NCBI RefSeq assembly: GCF_003202915.1
Contig: NZ_QGLP01000005.1
Span: 186,001 to 250,000, forward strand
Direction: 5' to 3'
Source: Gilliamella apicola
GTDB lineage: Bacteria; Pseudomonadota; Gammaproteobacteria; Enterobacterales; Orbaceae
Length of the DNA stretch: 64,000 nucleotides
In this document: positions 38,898-49,125 of the stretch, in pieces
Layout of the letters: every line of letters starts with the position of its first letter
Position numbering within the stretch: position 1 is the first letter of the stretch
Program-made: the position numbers and the translations under genes
The notes under the pieces: model-generated
What the model saw: only the letters and a program-made list of their open reading frames with translations
Told to the model about the DNA's origin: nothing
Databases searched by the model: none

Positions 38898-40157
38898 ATG
38901 AAAAAATTATTAATATTTACAATTTTATGTGCTTTTTTGGTCGGGTGTCAGAATCCTGGTTCTGGGTACACTGCTGGCTCAAAAACATACAATTCTAAAT
39001 CAATATTTAATTCAAGCGTTAGAAGTGGTGGTGTTAATTACGCTTCAGTGACACAAAATCCTTGGCATTACATGCTAACGCAAATTAATGTCAATGTGCC
39101 AAATAACAGTCGTGTTGTTGCCGAAAGAGAACGTTTATTACGCAATCCGCAGAGATTTGAAAACGTTGCTCTGCGATCTGAACCTTATGTATATTACATC
39201 ATCAATCAGTTACGAAAAAATAATCTACCTGTTGAACTCGCTTTAATTCCATTGATTGAGAGCGCCTACGATCCTTTAGCTACCTCACCTGCACAGGCAG
39301 CTGGTTTATGGCAATTTGTGCCAATTACAGCAAAAGAATATGGCTTAATAAATAGCAATACCTTTGATGGTCGTCGTGATTTAATTGCGTCAACAGGTTC
39401 TGCCATTTCGCTATTACAAAACCTCAATAACCGTTTTAACGGTGATTGGTTGTTAACTTTAGCGGCGTATAATGCTGGTGAAGGCCGTGTTCGACGAGCC
39501 ATAGAAAAAAATAAAGAAAAAGGATTACCAATTAATTATTGGTCTTTGGAATTACCACAAGAAACCATGCAATATGTACCAAAAATATTAGCAATTATCG
39601 ATATTGTTAAAAATAACAAACGCTATGGTATCAAATTGCCTGATTGTAACTATCAAAATTCTTTAGTCAGAATTGATATGTCTAAAAATATCTCATTGGC
39701 TAAAATAGCTAAATATACTGGATTATCGCTAAATGATTTAATGACATACAATGCCGGTTATTTACAACAAACAGTAAGTGGTCCTTTCCACCTATTAGTT
39801 CCTTATTCTCATGCAGAAAATCTATTTAAAAAATTAAAAAAAGAGAATCTAGTTACGAATAAAGTGACTGAACTTTTAGAAGATGTACCTCATAAAAGTA
39901 TGCCATTTGAAATTAAATCAACGACTACGACGACTATTCAATACAGTACCGTTAGCGCTAAGGAAACCCAAACTATCTTAAAAAATGGCAAAAAACAAAT
40001 TACCTACCAAGTTAAAGCTGGCGATAATCTTTATTCGATTGCCAAAAATTATCGGGTGAAAATCACTGATCTTTTACAATGGAATAAACTGAAAAATGGA
40101 CGAGTTAAAGAAGGTGATGTGTTAAAAATTAAGTTGGTAAATTCAAATCCAATTTAA
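38898..40157 (+). CDS. mltD: Membrane-bound lytic murein transglycosylase D
   Basis: 419 aa lipoprotein precursor with lipobox LVGC (cysteine near residue 17). The SLT catalytic domain lies at about 95-250, with catalytic Glu in ALIPLIESAYDP, then SPAQAAGLWQF and LTLAAYNAGEGRV. A MltD-specific middle region follows. A single clear C-terminal LysM (VKAGDNLYSIAKNYRVK) binds peptidoglycan, whereas E. coli MltD has two. It cleaves glycan strands with 1,6-anhydro ends at the outer membrane. Its 3' end overlaps the convergent yafD gene by 29 bases. Confidence 0.95.
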   Translation: MKKLLIFTILCAFLVGCQNPGSGYTAGSKTYNSKSIFNSSVRSGGVNYASVTQNPWHYMLTQINVNVPNNSRVVAERERLLRNPQRFENVALRSEPYVYYIINQLRKNNLPVELALIPLIESAYDPLATSPAQAAGLWQFVPITAKEYGLINSNTFDGRRDLIASTGSAISLLQNLNNRFNGDWLLTLAAYNAGEGRVRRAIEKNKEKGLPINYWSLELPQETMQYVPKILAIIDIVKNNKRYGIKLPDCNYQNSLVRIDMSKNISLAKIAKYTGLSLNDLMTYNAGYLQQTVSGPFHLLVPYSHAENLFKKLKKENLVTNKVTELLEDVPHKSMPFEIKSTTTTTIQYSTVSAKETQTILKNGKKQITYQVKAGDNLYSIAKNYRVKITDLLQWNKLKNGRVKEGDVLKIKLVNSNPI

Positions 40158-40917
40158 AATTAACAAACAATGGATTATGATCTGATGCGGCGGTATCGAT
40201 AATTTTGGCCGCATCAAGTTTTAACCCTCGGTAAAATACAAAATCTAACGGCCTTCCTAAAAAAGTTTTTCGAATATCAATAGCAAAATTTACCGGTTTG
40301 AGCTTTATAGAACGAACCAAATGATAAAGCAGATTCAGTCGTTGCCGACTCCAAGCATTAAAATCCCCTGCCAAAATAACCGGTCCATTATGTTGTTTTA
40401 TATAATTCAATAGCATGAACATTTGTTGGCGATAAATTTTTACCCCAATACTAAAGTTAATAGCATGAATATTGGCAACTAACAGCTGTTGAGTTGAATT
40501 TTTAATTGGATAAACGGTAATCAAGGCCGATTTAGGTACACGAATAAAAGGTTCTTTTTCTCTAAACGATAAAATCTTACTTGGTGCTGAATCGGTAATC
40601 GTCATTACTCCAGCAAAAATTTCATTAAAACAATAAGCAGGAACATGATCAGCAAGCTTACTATGTTCAGAGATAAAGTTTAATAATTGTGGTGTAGTTT
40701 GTGCTTCTTGTAATAATATCAATTTTGTTTGATTGGCGTATTGCTCAAGAATATGAATACAATTTGCCCTTTTCTGTTTAAATATATTCCAAACCAAAAT
40801 CGAAAATGTTGTCTGATCAATTAATGGTTCATTATGAACCATCTTATGATTAGGCAATATTAATTCAACATCACTATTTCCAATATATCTTAATGTGTAG
40901 TCCCGATTTTTAAACAT
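40129..40917 (-). CDS. yafD: YafD-like endonuclease/exonuclease/phosphatase family protein
   Basis: 262 aa (E. coli YafD 266). EEP fold: [10 protein letters not shown] near 35, [10 protein letters not shown] near 72 (metal-binding Glu), [13 protein letters not shown] near 185 and [12 protein letters not shown] near 245 (catalytic His). No signal peptide. Its own substrate is not known. The ATG overlaps the gshA stop region by 8 bases, so it is translationally coupled to gshA, and its tail overlaps mltD on the other strand. Confidence 0.88.
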   Translation of the reverse strand: MFKNRDYTLRYIGNSDVELILPNHKMVHNEPLIDQTTFSILVWNIFKQKRANCIHILEQYANQTKLILLQEAQTTPQLLNFISEHSKLADHVPAYCFNEIFAGVMTITDSAPSKILSFREKEPFIRVPKSALITVYPIKNSTQQLLVANIHAINFSIGVKIYRQQMFMLLNYIKQHNGPVILAGDFNAWSRQRLNLLYHLVRSIKLKPVNFAIDIRKTFLGRPLDFVFYRGLKLDAAKIIDTAASDHNPLFVNFKLDLNLPT

Positions 40918-42481
40918 TTACGCCGTTCATTTTTTTTTGCAAATATTCATCAAATGACACAGTGTCATTTTGTTCTTTCTTCTGCTGCTTTTCAATCGAC
41001 AAGGTTCTTTGTTGAACAAAATCGCCATCAGTTAATAGTTGTAAAGGTTCTGAAGTAAGCTGCTTTTTATATTGATTAGCCAAAACTAAGCCAAATTTAG
41101 AGGTACCTAAATCACTTATAGCTTCTAATGTTCTTGCTGAAAGTGTCAATTCTGGTTGATCAAACATAACATCAAGTCGTTCACAAACTTTGCGATATTG
41201 TTGTTTATCATCTTGATGATCTAATACATCGGCAACACGTAATAAGTCTTTGAAAAGGTCATGACCGACTTTAGCTAAAGGCTCTCGATAACTATCGCAA
41301 CCTATGCCGATTTCTAAACCAGGCTTACGCCCTTCCATAATTACCCGATTCCAATTTAGTTTTGCGCATTCTAATTCACCACTACTCATTTCTGGTGCTG
41401 GTGCTAATGCACACCAAATTAAGAATAGATCGATAAAGCGAATCTGTTCTTCGGTAATACCGATTGGTGAGAACGGATTAACATCAAGTGCACGAACTTC
41501 AATATACTCAATTCCGCCACGTAATAACGCATCCGAAGGTGATTCACCTGATCGTGGCACACGTTTAGGGCGAATCGGAGCATAGAATTCATTTTCGATT
41601 TGTAAAACATTATCATTCAATTGACGATAATGGCCATCAACCTTAATCCCCAATTTACTAAATTCAGGTGATTTGGTTTTGGTGGCTCTTTTTAATCCCT
41701 CAACATAGGTATCTAAATGGTTAAAAGTAATACCTAACTGTTTTTGTGCATTATTAGTATAGCCAATATCACTTAAACGAAGAGATGTCGCATAAGGTAG
41801 ATAACAATTACCATTGGTTTGTTCAATAAAAGCTTTTGCTTTCTCAGGATTTTGTATAAATGAAGAACACATTGAAGGTGATGCACCAAACAGATAAGGA
41901 ATAACCCAACCAAAACGGTAATAGTTACGTATTAAAGTAAAATAACCTTCCGAGATAACCGCTTTACCTTCTTCACTGTTTTTTACGCCATCTCTTGCTT
42001 GCCAAAATGCCATCGGTAATGAAAAGTTATAATGAACACCAGAAATAGTCTGCATCATTGCGCCATAACGATTTTTCAAACCTTCACGATACACAGTTTT
42101 AAAACGGCCCTCATTAGACGTTCCATACTGAGCTAGGATAATATCGTCTTCGTTAGCAACAAAACATGGCATACTTAATGGCCACATTAGCTCATCACCA
42201 ATATTCACACTTGCATAGCGATGTAAATCACGTAAAAAAGTCAACATGTAATCGATATTGGTATTAACCGGTGTGATAAATTCCAACAAAGACTCGGCAA
42301 AATCGGTAGTGATCCATGGGTGGGTTAATGCAGCCCCAATTTTTTGAGGAAAAGGTGTTTTTGATAGCGAACCATCAGGTAAAATACGTAATGTTTCACG
42401 TTCAAGCCCACGTTGAATACCCTGTAAAATAGTGTAGTGCTTCTCTAACCAACTTAGTGCTTTAGAAACATCAGGAATCAT
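40910..42481 (-). CDS. gshA: Glutamate-cysteine ligase
   Basis: 523 aa (E. coli 518) of the gammaproteobacterial GshA class. [15 protein letters not shown] is near residue 18, [18 protein letters not shown] near 50, then GVHYNFSLP and [14 protein letters not shown] in the middle. It makes gamma-glutamylcysteine from Glu and Cys with ATP, the first and rate-limiting step of glutathione synthesis in the cytoplasm. The gloB gene nearby uses glutathione. Confidence 0.97.
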   Translation of the reverse strand: MIPDVSKALSWLEKHYTILQGIQRGLERETLRILPDGSLSKTPFPQKIGAALTHPWITTDFAESLLEFITPVNTNIDYMLTFLRDLHRYASVNIGDELMWPLSMPCFVANEDDIILAQYGTSNEGRFKTVYREGLKNRYGAMMQTISGVHYNFSLPMAFWQARDGVKNSEEGKAVISEGYFTLIRNYYRFGWVIPYLFGASPSMCSSFIQNPEKAKAFIEQTNGNCYLPYATSLRLSDIGYTNNAQKQLGITFNHLDTYVEGLKRATKTKSPEFSKLGIKVDGHYRQLNDNVLQIENEFYAPIRPKRVPRSGESPSDALLRGGIEYIEVRALDVNPFSPIGITEEQIRFIDLFLIWCALAPAPEMSSGELECAKLNWNRVIMEGRKPGLEIGIGCDSYREPLAKVGHDLFKDLLRVADVLDHQDDKQQYRKVCERLDVMFDQPELTLSARTLEAISDLGTSKFGLVLANQYKKQLTSEPLQLLTDGDFVQQRTLSIEKQQKKEQNDTVSFDEYLQKKMNGVNV

Positions 42482-42688
42482 AATTGTATATTTCCTAAAT
42501 TTAGTTCAAATTAGTTTAATTTTAACATAGTTTAGTGGTTTATATAGGTCATTTCACTACTAATTGCGAGAAAATAACCATTGATATAGACAAAAGAAGA
42601 TTAATTAGTTGAACATAACTAACAACAAAACTATTATCTATTGAATAAATAATGGTTAGTTTATAAATCCTGCTTATGCTAAAAAATT

Positions 42689-43219
42689 CTATTGTTTATT
42701 CATCTGTTCGCTTTTCTGATTAGCGATATAGTCTTCATCAATCGGTGTGACAAGATTATTTGAATGATCGACAATATAGGTTTTTCCAAAACCCAAAACC
42801 AATCTAACGACTGTTGGTGATATTTTATATAAATTAAAATCTTTCATTTCTGCTAACATATATACCATTTTACTTACCCTTTTGGCTAACCGTTCAATGA
42901 TGGTATTAAAAAGTTCAGATTGTCTTGCAACAATGGTTGTCGTTGCATGAAAGGAGAGTCGTCTACGAGCATAGATATTCTTTGTGTTGCATTCGTCATC
43001 AATAATTAAAAAAGATATATTAGAATTAGCTTTGATATTCTGACCATGCGGAGCTAAATTTGATATCAAAATATAATAATCATTACCATCAAAGAAGTAA
43101 GGTGAATAACTGGTATCTACCTCACCTGTTTTAGTTATCGTGGATAATATTATTGTGTGTACTGTTTCATGTAAATTTTCTATTGTGTTTTCAACAACCT
43201 CATTTTTGTACTCAGACAT
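42689..43219 (-). CDS. HugZ/HutZ-like heme utilisation protein (FMN-binding split barrel)
   Basis: 176 aa of the pyridoxamine-phosphate-oxidase fold. The N-terminal strand pattern SYSPYFFDGNDYYILISNLAPHGQNIKANSNIS-like region runs from about residue 38, and the C-terminal signature is VRLVLGFGKTYIVD near 140-153, which is typical of HugZ/HutZ proteins that bind and degrade heme. AAGGAGTAATA gives a very strong Shine-Dalgarno. No heme transporter is adjacent. The annotation is by family resemblance. Confidence 0.75.
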   Translation of the reverse strand: MSEYKNEVVENTIENLHETVHTIILSTITKTGEVDTSYSPYFFDGNDYYILISNLAPHGQNIKANSNISFLIIDDECNTKNIYARRRLSFHATTTIVARQSELFNTIIERLAKRVSKMVYMLAEMKDFNLYKISPTVVRLVLGFGKTYIVDHSNNLVTPIDEDYIANQKSEQMNKQ

Positions 43220-44192
43220 TATTACTCCTTGTTATATTGAATATTGAGTTAAATAATTTATATTTATCGTGATTGGTAACATTTATCAAAATAGTTCGCA
43301 ATATCAGTATGAGAAATTATAATAAAACTACTTGTCGGTAGGTTCGTCTTTAACAATTTCAACAATTGCTTTTGGACTACTTATCTAAAGCATTAGTTAC
43401 TTCATCCATAAAAATCCAATCAAGTTTATGCATTAAAATTCTAGCAATAATCACATGTTATTTTTCACCGCCAGAAAGTATTTTTAAATTATCATTAAGT
43501 AAATTTCTATCAATACTTCCAGCAGATAACCCCACATCTAAAAGCAGTTGTTTAATAAAATTTAAATCTTTTTCCAATAATGGTTCAGGATAACTTATTA
43601 CTTGAGCTAATCTTCCAACTGGAAAATAAGTGTCCTGTGACAAAAATAGGATTCTCATTTTTGGCATTTTTATAACCTCATCATAATAGAATAAAGATCA
43701 GATAATATTTTGAAAATATCTCGATTTACCAATACAGATGCTCCAGATAAAACAACTGAATTTCCTTTATTCAGATAAAGATTCGATAGTTTTAACTGAA
43801 AGATTCCATCCGGTTTTTTAACAGTCAAATCTTCAATCGAAAATTCATCTTGAATAAATTCTGAAGTTTTAACTGATTAATATTGATGAGAACTTGAATA
43901 GTGCGATTGGTTCTTGCTATTCACGAAATTGAGTCAAAGCAAAACGATAATTTGTCTCCAAATGTTACTATTGAATTAATGTAGTTTTTAATTGGTTACC
44001 AAGCTTGTGAGCAAGACAAAAAGTTAATAATAGCTAGATTGGCGCCAAAAACTTGAAATAGTGAGAAATCCTAAAATCGATATTTACTTTATTAAAGCTT
44101 AGTAGGTGGGGAAACGTAAAAGTAGGCCAGTCTTTTTTGCTGATTATTGTTGTTAATTATCATTCAATAAAAACTAACCTAAATTAGTGCAG
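43220..44192. other. 973-base interval with a wrecked ABC exporter
   Basis: The middle of this interval (43340-43930) is the remains of an ABC exporter ATPase on the minus strand. The rest holds no gene that can be supported. No insertion sequence ends were found. Confidence 0.6.
43340..43930 (-). pseudogene. SbmA/YddA-type ABC exporter ATPase pseudogene
   Basis: On the minus strand the fragments read EFSIEDLTVKKPDGIFQL, then a ruined Walker A region (NSVVLSGASVLVN), then LFLSQDTYFPVGRLAQVISYPE, LKILSGGEK and ARILMHKLDWIFMDE, then VTNALDK. The last three are the ABC signature and Walker B area. Stops and frame changes separate the pieces and the membrane domain is missing. The SQDTYFPVG...QVISYP stretch is characteristic of the YddA/SbmA-like family of fused exporters. 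Confidence 0.8.
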
Positions 44193-45335
44193 TTATATAG
44201 ATTGCAATAGCACCAAAACTTCCATATGTGAAGTATGTGGAAACATATCGAACAATTGTACTTTAGTCATTTGATAGCCGCTCAAAAGTCGTAAATCTTC
44301 GGCCATTGATGTTAAGTTACAACTGGAATATAAAACATAGTTAGGTTTTATAGTTTGCAAGTATTGAATTAAGGTCTTACCTGCGCCACGTCTAGGTGGA
44401 TTAAGTAAGACTAAATCAGGAGTATCTTGTTCATTAGTCACATACTTGGTGGCATCAAGTGATTTAAAATTGAGTTTGTTATAACCAAGTTTTTCAGCGG
44501 ATTTAGTCGCACATTCAATCGCATCCGGGCTAATTTCAATTCCAGTCAATTGGATGTGATGTCTCCTAGCATGTTGTATACAATGCAAACCAAAACCACC
44601 AACACCACAAAAAAGATCCCATATCGAATTTACATTCAAGTCCGCCACCCAATCACTTGCTGTTTTATAGAGTTTTTCGGCTATATAACTATTGGTTTGG
44701 AAAAAACTTTTCGATTTAATATATAAAGGTACTTGATTTAATTGGAATGCTAAAAAAGGATTATCCGTTAAAATCAGTTCTTCATCCCCCTCTAATATAG
44801 CAGCATGATTGGGTTGAATATTGATTGTGACAACTTGTAAATTATTTATTTTATCTTGTAAAAGATGGTAACTATTTTTAATTTTATCGACAAATTTTTG
44901 AGATTTTAAAACAAATCGCAACATAAAATAACTTTCATCACCTATCCTACTTTCAGTGATGATGACAAATTTTAATTCACCTTTTCGCTTATTAATATTA
45001 TAAGGAACTAATCCTTGTTTACGAATATAGGTACGCACTAGTTTTAGAATATGCTGCATATTGGTGCTATATAGCGGGCAATCACACAAATCAATCATTG
45101 TGCTATCATTTTGAATGCCTAATACTGGTTTTTCAACTGTGCCTAGCACCGCCATTTTAGCTTTATTACGAAATCCTGATTCAGGGCTAGCACAAGGAGC
45201 ATTAACTTGCTTTGGATTAAACTCTGCTAATGTTTGCAATAAATGATCTTGCTTTTCTGTTAATTGAGAGTAATACGCTTGATTAATTTTATGGCAGGAT
45301 AAACACTTTTTTTCTTGATAATAGTTACATTGCAT
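44193..45335 (-). CDS. rlmC: 23S rRNA (uracil-747-C5)-methyltransferase
   Basis: 380 aa (E. coli 375). The iron-sulfur ligands are C3, C11, C14 and the cysteine of LCDCPLY near 87. The SAM-binding motif is WDLFCGVGGFGLHC near 240, LLNPPRRGAGK near 312, and the catalytic cysteine is in YSSCNLTSMAEDL near 340. Lack of the N-terminal TRAM domain separates RlmC from RlmD. It methylates U747 of 23S rRNA. Confidence 0.96.
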   Translation of the reverse strand: MQCNYYQEKKCLSCHKINQAYYSQLTEKQDHLLQTLAEFNPKQVNAPCASPESGFRNKAKMAVLGTVEKPVLGIQNDSTMIDLCDCPLYSTNMQHILKLVRTYIRKQGLVPYNINKRKGELKFVIITESRIGDESYFMLRFVLKSQKFVDKIKNSYHLLQDKINNLQVVTINIQPNHAAILEGDEELILTDNPFLAFQLNQVPLYIKSKSFFQTNSYIAEKLYKTASDWVADLNVNSIWDLFCGVGGFGLHCIQHARRHHIQLTGIEISPDAIECATKSAEKLGYNKLNFKSLDATKYVTNEQDTPDLVLLNPPRRGAGKTLIQYLQTIKPNYVLYSSCNLTSMAEDLRLLSGYQMTKVQLFDMFPHTSHMEVLVLLQSI

Positions 45336-45547
45336 CTTGTTAAAACCTTTTCTTATAATAGATTATTATATTATTAAACGGTTTCAAGCTGTATTAGTTT
45401 TCTTTTTTTATACACAAAAAACTCATTACTCAGCTTTTTTTTCGAAAAACTTAAAGTTTTCAATCACGATGATTAATCCATTGCTATGCTTTGACGAAAT
45501 AGAGGTATATGATAGGATATGACCATGAAAATTACAGGAACACATTA

Positions 45548-46336
45548 ATGTCTATTAAGTTGAAAACCCCCGCCGAAATTGAAAAAATGCGTATCGCAGG
45601 CAAATTAGCTGCTGAAGTTCTAGAGATGATCGAACCCTATGTTAAACCAGGAATTAGTACTGGTGAGCTCGATAAAATCTGTTATGAACATATTGTGAAT
45701 GTTCAAAAAGCTATTCCTGCCAATATTGGTTATCATGGTTTTAAACATACCAGCTGCATCTCCATTAATGATGTTGTGTGTCATGGTATCCCTAGTTTTG
45801 ATAAAAAATTAAAAGATGGTGACATTCTTAATATTGATGTTACCGTAATCAAAGATGGTTATCATGGTGATACTTCCAAAATGTACATCGCGGGTAAACC
45901 AACCGTTGCTGGCGAAAAACTTTGTCAAATCACTCAAGAAAGCTTATATGAAGCGATTAAAATTATTAAACCAGGAATTCGATTAAGAGAAATTGGTAAA
46001 ACCATTCAAAAATATGTCGATAAGTTTGGATTCTCTTCAGTTCGGGAATATTGTGGTCATGGTATTGGTGAAGTATATCATGATGAACCTCAAGTACTGC
46101 ATTATGATGCTGATGATGGTGGCGTAATTTTAAAACCAGGTATGACTTTTACTATTGAACCAATGGTTAATACAGGTGATTGGCGTACACGTACCATGAA
46201 AGATGGTTGGACAGTTAAAACCAAAGATCATGGACTCTCTGCGCAATATGAGCACACTATTCTCGTGACAGACAATGGTGTTGAGGTTTTAACTCTTCGC
46301 AGTAATGAAAACTTTCCTCGCGTTATCGAACACTAA
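45548..46336 (+). CDS. map: Methionine aminopeptidase
   Basis: 262 aa from the ATG at 45548; an upstream in-frame ATG at 45509 would add 13 residues unlike the family, and ACAGGAAC supports 45548. The type I metal ligands are D97 and D108 (NIDVTVIKDGYHGDTSKM), the His in CGHGIG near 171, the Glu in FTIEPMV near 204 and the Glu in QYEHTIL near 235. It removes the initiator methionine from nascent proteins. Confidence 0.97.
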   Translation: MSIKLKTPAEIEKMRIAGKLAAEVLEMIEPYVKPGISTGELDKICYEHIVNVQKAIPANIGYHGFKHTSCISINDVVCHGIPSFDKKLKDGDILNIDVTVIKDGYHGDTSKMYIAGKPTVAGEKLCQITQESLYEAIKIIKPGIRLREIGKTIQKYVDKFGFSSVREYCGHGIGEVYHDEPQVLHYDADDGGVILKPGMTFTIEPMVNTGDWRTRTMKDGWTVKTKDHGLSAQYEHTILVTDNGVEVLTLRSNENFPRVIEH

Positions 46337-46338
46337 AT

Positions 46339-46385
46339 AAAAAGGGATATTCAACAATGTCTTCAATTGTTGAATATCCCTTTTT
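46339..46385. terminator. Long perfect terminator after map
   Basis: A 20-bp perfect stem: 46339-46358 (AAAAAGGGATATTCAACAAT) with 46366-46385, around a 7-base loop. A and T ends on both sides allow termination of map and of the convergent small gene. Confidence 0.95.
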
Positions 46386-46392
46386 ATAAAAT

Positions 46393-46587
46393 TTAACCTA
46401 AATGTCTTAGATTTGAATTTTTTTCCGCTAATTTTTTGTTTAATTCATCAATTTTACTTCGATGTATCTTTTCTTGCAAAATTTGAATACTTTGTCGAAA
46501 CAAAGGGTGCGAAGAAATACCACCGCTTAACATATAAAATAACCCCAACAAAAAACGCCAAAAAAATCTTTTATACTTTGGTTTCAT
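46393..46587 (-). CDS. Small basic protein of unknown function downstream of cnoX
   Basis: 64 aa. It starts MKPKYKRFFWRFLLGLFYMLSGGIS, a basic N-terminus and one short hydrophobic segment (about 9-24), followed by a helical, charged tail (LQEKIHRSKIDELNKKLAEKN). No family is recognised. The ATG is five bases after the cnoX stop and the frame ends just before a shared terminator, which favours a real cotranscribed gene. There is no clear Shine-Dalgarno, so coupling to cnoX would be needed. Confidence 0.5.
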   Translation of the reverse strand: MKPKYKRFFWRFLLGLFYMLSGGISSHPLFRQSIQILQEKIHRSKIDELNKKLAEKNSNLRHLG

Positions 46588-46592
46588 AAATT

Positions 46593-47462
46593 TTAATATA
46601 ATAGCGTGTAAAGCTTACGACGATAGTTACTCGCCAATGCATTATTGGTACCTAGGGCTGCTAGCAGATCAAGTAGCGTTTTCTTAACTTGTCCGTTGCC
46701 AGCATTTAGATCCTTAGTTAACGGTTTAAATAATAGCTCTAGTGCTTCTTCGTGTCGCCCGACTTGCATTAGTTGTGATGATAGTTGGATCATCAATTCC
46801 ACATTATCTGGCTGTTTTGCTAATTCAGCTTGTAATTGCTGTAACTCAGGTGAATTTGCTGCTTGCTCAAGTAGCTCAATCTCAGCTTGCAAGCCATGAA
46901 ATGCTGAATCTTGGTCTTGTAAAGGTATTGTTACCAAAACTTCTTTAGCATCAGAGAGTTGTTTTTGTTCAATTTGCGCTTTCGCTAACATAAATGCAAT
47001 ATCGGATCTTGGTTTACCTAAATGATCTGTTAAGGTAGTCCATGCTTGCTTTAATAAGGGTAGTGCTTGAGCATATTGCCCTTCATTAAATAATTTTTGC
47101 GCTTCAACCAGTTTTAATTCATCTTCATTCGGTAAAATTTTGGCTAAAAACGCTTTAATGGTTTCTTCAGATTGTGGTCCTTGAAAACCATCAACAGGTT
47201 GTCCATTTTGAAACATATAGACCGTTGGAATGGCTCTTAATCCAAATTGTGCAGCTAGCATTTGTTGCTCATCACAATTCACACTAGCTAAAATAAATTG
47301 CCCATGATGCTCGGCGGCTAATTTGGTAAGTGTATCGGTCATTTCTTGATGGTTAGGACTTCTAGCTGACCAAAAGTAGAATAATACCGGATTATTAACT
47401 GATTTTTCGATAATTTCTTGAATATTCTGCTCATTAACATCAAAAATAAATTGATTTGACAT
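46593..47462 (-). CDS. cnoX: CnoX (YbbN) chaperedoxin
   Basis: 289 aa (E. coli 284). A thioredoxin-fold domain (about 1-110; [34 protein letters not shown]) is followed by tetratricopeptide-type repeats (about 115-285; [21 protein letters not shown], then [11 protein letters not shown], then [10 protein letters not shown]). The active-site CXXC of thioredoxin is replaced by SARSPNH with no cysteine. E. coli CnoX (SXXC) holds unfolding proteins under chlorine stress and hands them to GroEL. It is followed by a small gene and preceded by ybbO, as in enterics. Confidence 0.93.
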   Translation of the reverse strand: MSNQFIFDVNEQNIQEIIEKSVNNPVLFYFWSARSPNHQEMTDTLTKLAAEHHGQFILASVNCDEQQMLAAQFGLRAIPTVYMFQNGQPVDGFQGPQSEETIKAFLAKILPNEDELKLVEAQKLFNEGQYAQALPLLKQAWTTLTDHLGKPRSDIAFMLAKAQIEQKQLSDAKEVLVTIPLQDQDSAFHGLQAEIELLEQAANSPELQQLQAELAKQPDNVELMIQLSSQLMQVGRHEEALELLFKPLTKDLNAGNGQVKKTLLDLLAALGTNNALASNYRRKLYTLLY

Positions 47463-47489
47463 AATCTACCCTATAAATATTTTAAATGA

Positions 47490-48260
47490 TTATTTATTTT
47501 GTAAAATTTTATCCATTAATCGGTCAGGAAGCAAACGTTTAGCGATAGCCGCTAATTTAGTTACTTTAGTTACCCTGTAACGTATTTTTGGCTTAGCATG
47601 TTCTAATGCATGATATAAATATGGCAAAACAGCCTCTGGCGCTAAGGTAAAGCGTTTAGCAATCGGTGGATTTTTTACAATGTTCTCTTTTTCTGTCTGA
47701 TTTACATTATTTGAAAAGTAGGTTTTTAAAGGACCTGGCTCAATTAAACAAACTTTTATATTCGTTTTAGCTAATTCTAACCGTAATACATCTGACCATG
47801 CTTCTAAGGCATATTTACTTGCAGAATAAGCTCCTCTACCCGGCGTGGCCACAATTCCAACAATCGAGCTTGTTTGAATGATTCGGCCTTCATTATGCTT
47901 AAGCATTGCCGGTAATAGTAGTTGCGTTAGCTGGTGAACGCCAAAAAAATTAGTTGAAAACTGTGATTCTAATTGTACTCGACTAATAGTGTTTAATCGA
48001 CCATATACCCCAAATCCAGCATTATTAAATAAAGCATATAATTTACCGTCACATAAAGTTAACACCTCTTGGGAGGCTTGAATAATTGAGTCAGGATTAT
48101 CTAAATCTAACAGAACGGTCTCAAAACCTTGCTCAATTAGTTTTTTTTGATCATCTACTTTACGACATGAAGCAATGACACGATAACCTCGTTTTTTCAA
48201 CGCAATGGCTGAAATCAATCCAATACCACTAGAACAACCTGTTATAAAAATTGTGCGCAA
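47490..48260 (-). CDS. ybbO: Short-chain dehydrogenase YbbO
   Basis: 256 aa Rossmann-fold oxidoreductase with the cofactor motif ITGCSSGIG at about 6-14, NNAGFGVYG near 80 and the catalytic YSASKYALE near 145. E. coli YbbO is an NADP-dependent aldehyde reductase active on long-chain aldehydes. The start is TTG at 48260 with GGAGA seven bases upstream, a rare but well-supported start. It is next to cnoX, the enteric order. Confidence 0.92.
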   Translation of the reverse strand: MRTIFITGCSSGIGLISAIALKKRGYRVIASCRKVDDQKKLIEQGFETVLLDLDNPDSIIQASQEVLTLCDGKLYALFNNAGFGVYGRLNTISRVQLESQFSTNFFGVHQLTQLLLPAMLKHNEGRIIQTSSIVGIVATPGRGAYSASKYALEAWSDVLRLELAKTNIKVCLIEPGPLKTYFSNNVNQTEKENIVKNPPIAKRFTLAPEAVLPYLYHALEHAKPKIRYRVTKVTKLAAIAKRLLPDRLMDKILQNK

Positions 48261-48361
48261 ATTTTATCTCCGTAATATTCATTTATTGTCAAGTCAACAT
48301 TCAGCAATTATCATAGCACATTTAGAATAAATATATGGCTAATAAACGCCAAGAGGACCTG

Positions 48362-49054
48362 ATGAAAATTGCTATTATCGCCGCAATGGAAGAAGAAGTT
48401 GCCATACTAAAAAGTAAAATTACCGATTATCAATTAGAACACCATTTAGGATGTGATTTTCATATAGGCAAAATAGCCAATTGTGACATCGTATTATTAC
48501 AATCTGGTATCGGTAAGGTAGCCGCCGCTTCTGGCACAACCCTGCTTTTAAATAATTATCGAGTTGATGCGGTAATTAATACCGGATCGGCTGGTGGACT
48601 GTCAACCGAGCTTAATATAGGTGACATTATTGTATCGAAAGATGTTTTTTATCATGATGTTGATCTTACTGCGTTTGGTTATAAACCTGGACAAATGTCG
48701 GGTTGCCCTATTTCGTTTACTGCTGATGAGGATTTTCAAGCATTAGCCGAAGTCTGCATCAAAAAACAAGGTGTTAATGCCGTTGCTGGCTCTATAGGGA
48801 GTGGCGATGCTTTTATTAATGGTAAAAGTAATCTTGAACGAATTAAACAAACATTTCCTGAGGCGATTGCCGTCGAGATGGAAGCCGCCGCTATTGGTCA
48901 TGTTTGTTGGTTATTTAAAATACCTTTTGTGGTGGTTAGAGCCATTTCCGACAATGGCGATAACGAATCGGCAGTTGATTTTCAATCCTTTTTAAAATTA
49001 GCGGCTGCTCAATCATCAAAAATTGTTGAATCGATGTTAAATGAACTCGCCTAA
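48362..49054 (+). CDS. mtnN: 5'-methylthioadenosine/S-adenosylhomocysteine nucleosidase
   Basis: 230 aa from the ATG at 48362, which has AAGAGGA upstream and the family start MKIAIIAAMEEEV; an ATG at 48335 would add nine residues. Conserved sites are SGIGKVAAASGT, NTGSAGGL, GSGDAFI, EMEAAAIGHVC and VRAISDNGD, which carries the catalytic Asp near 197. It cleaves the glycosidic bond of MTA and SAH in methionine salvage and quorum-precursor recycling. Confidence 0.96.
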   Translation: MKIAIIAAMEEEVAILKSKITDYQLEHHLGCDFHIGKIANCDIVLLQSGIGKVAAASGTTLLLNNYRVDAVINTGSAGGLSTELNIGDIIVSKDVFYHDVDLTAFGYKPGQMSGCPISFTADEDFQALAEVCIKKQGVNAVAGSIGSGDAFINGKSNLERIKQTFPEAIAVEMEAAAIGHVCWLFKIPFVVVRAISDNGDNESAVDFQSFLKLAAAQSSKIVESMLNELA

Positions 49055-49060
49055 ATAATA

Positions 49061-49090
49061 AACTGGTGTCAATGGTATTTGACACCAGTT
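49061..49090. terminator. Terminator hairpin between mtnN and rnd
   Basis: AACTGGTGTCAA (49061-49072) pairs perfectly with TTGACACCAGTT (49079-49090), a 12-bp stem. T-rich sequence follows on the minus strand (TTTATTATTT), so it fits rnd best, and it may also stop mtnN. Confidence 0.8.
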
Positions 49091-49125
49091 AACAACGATC
49101 AATCCCTGAATTATATTTTACCTGT

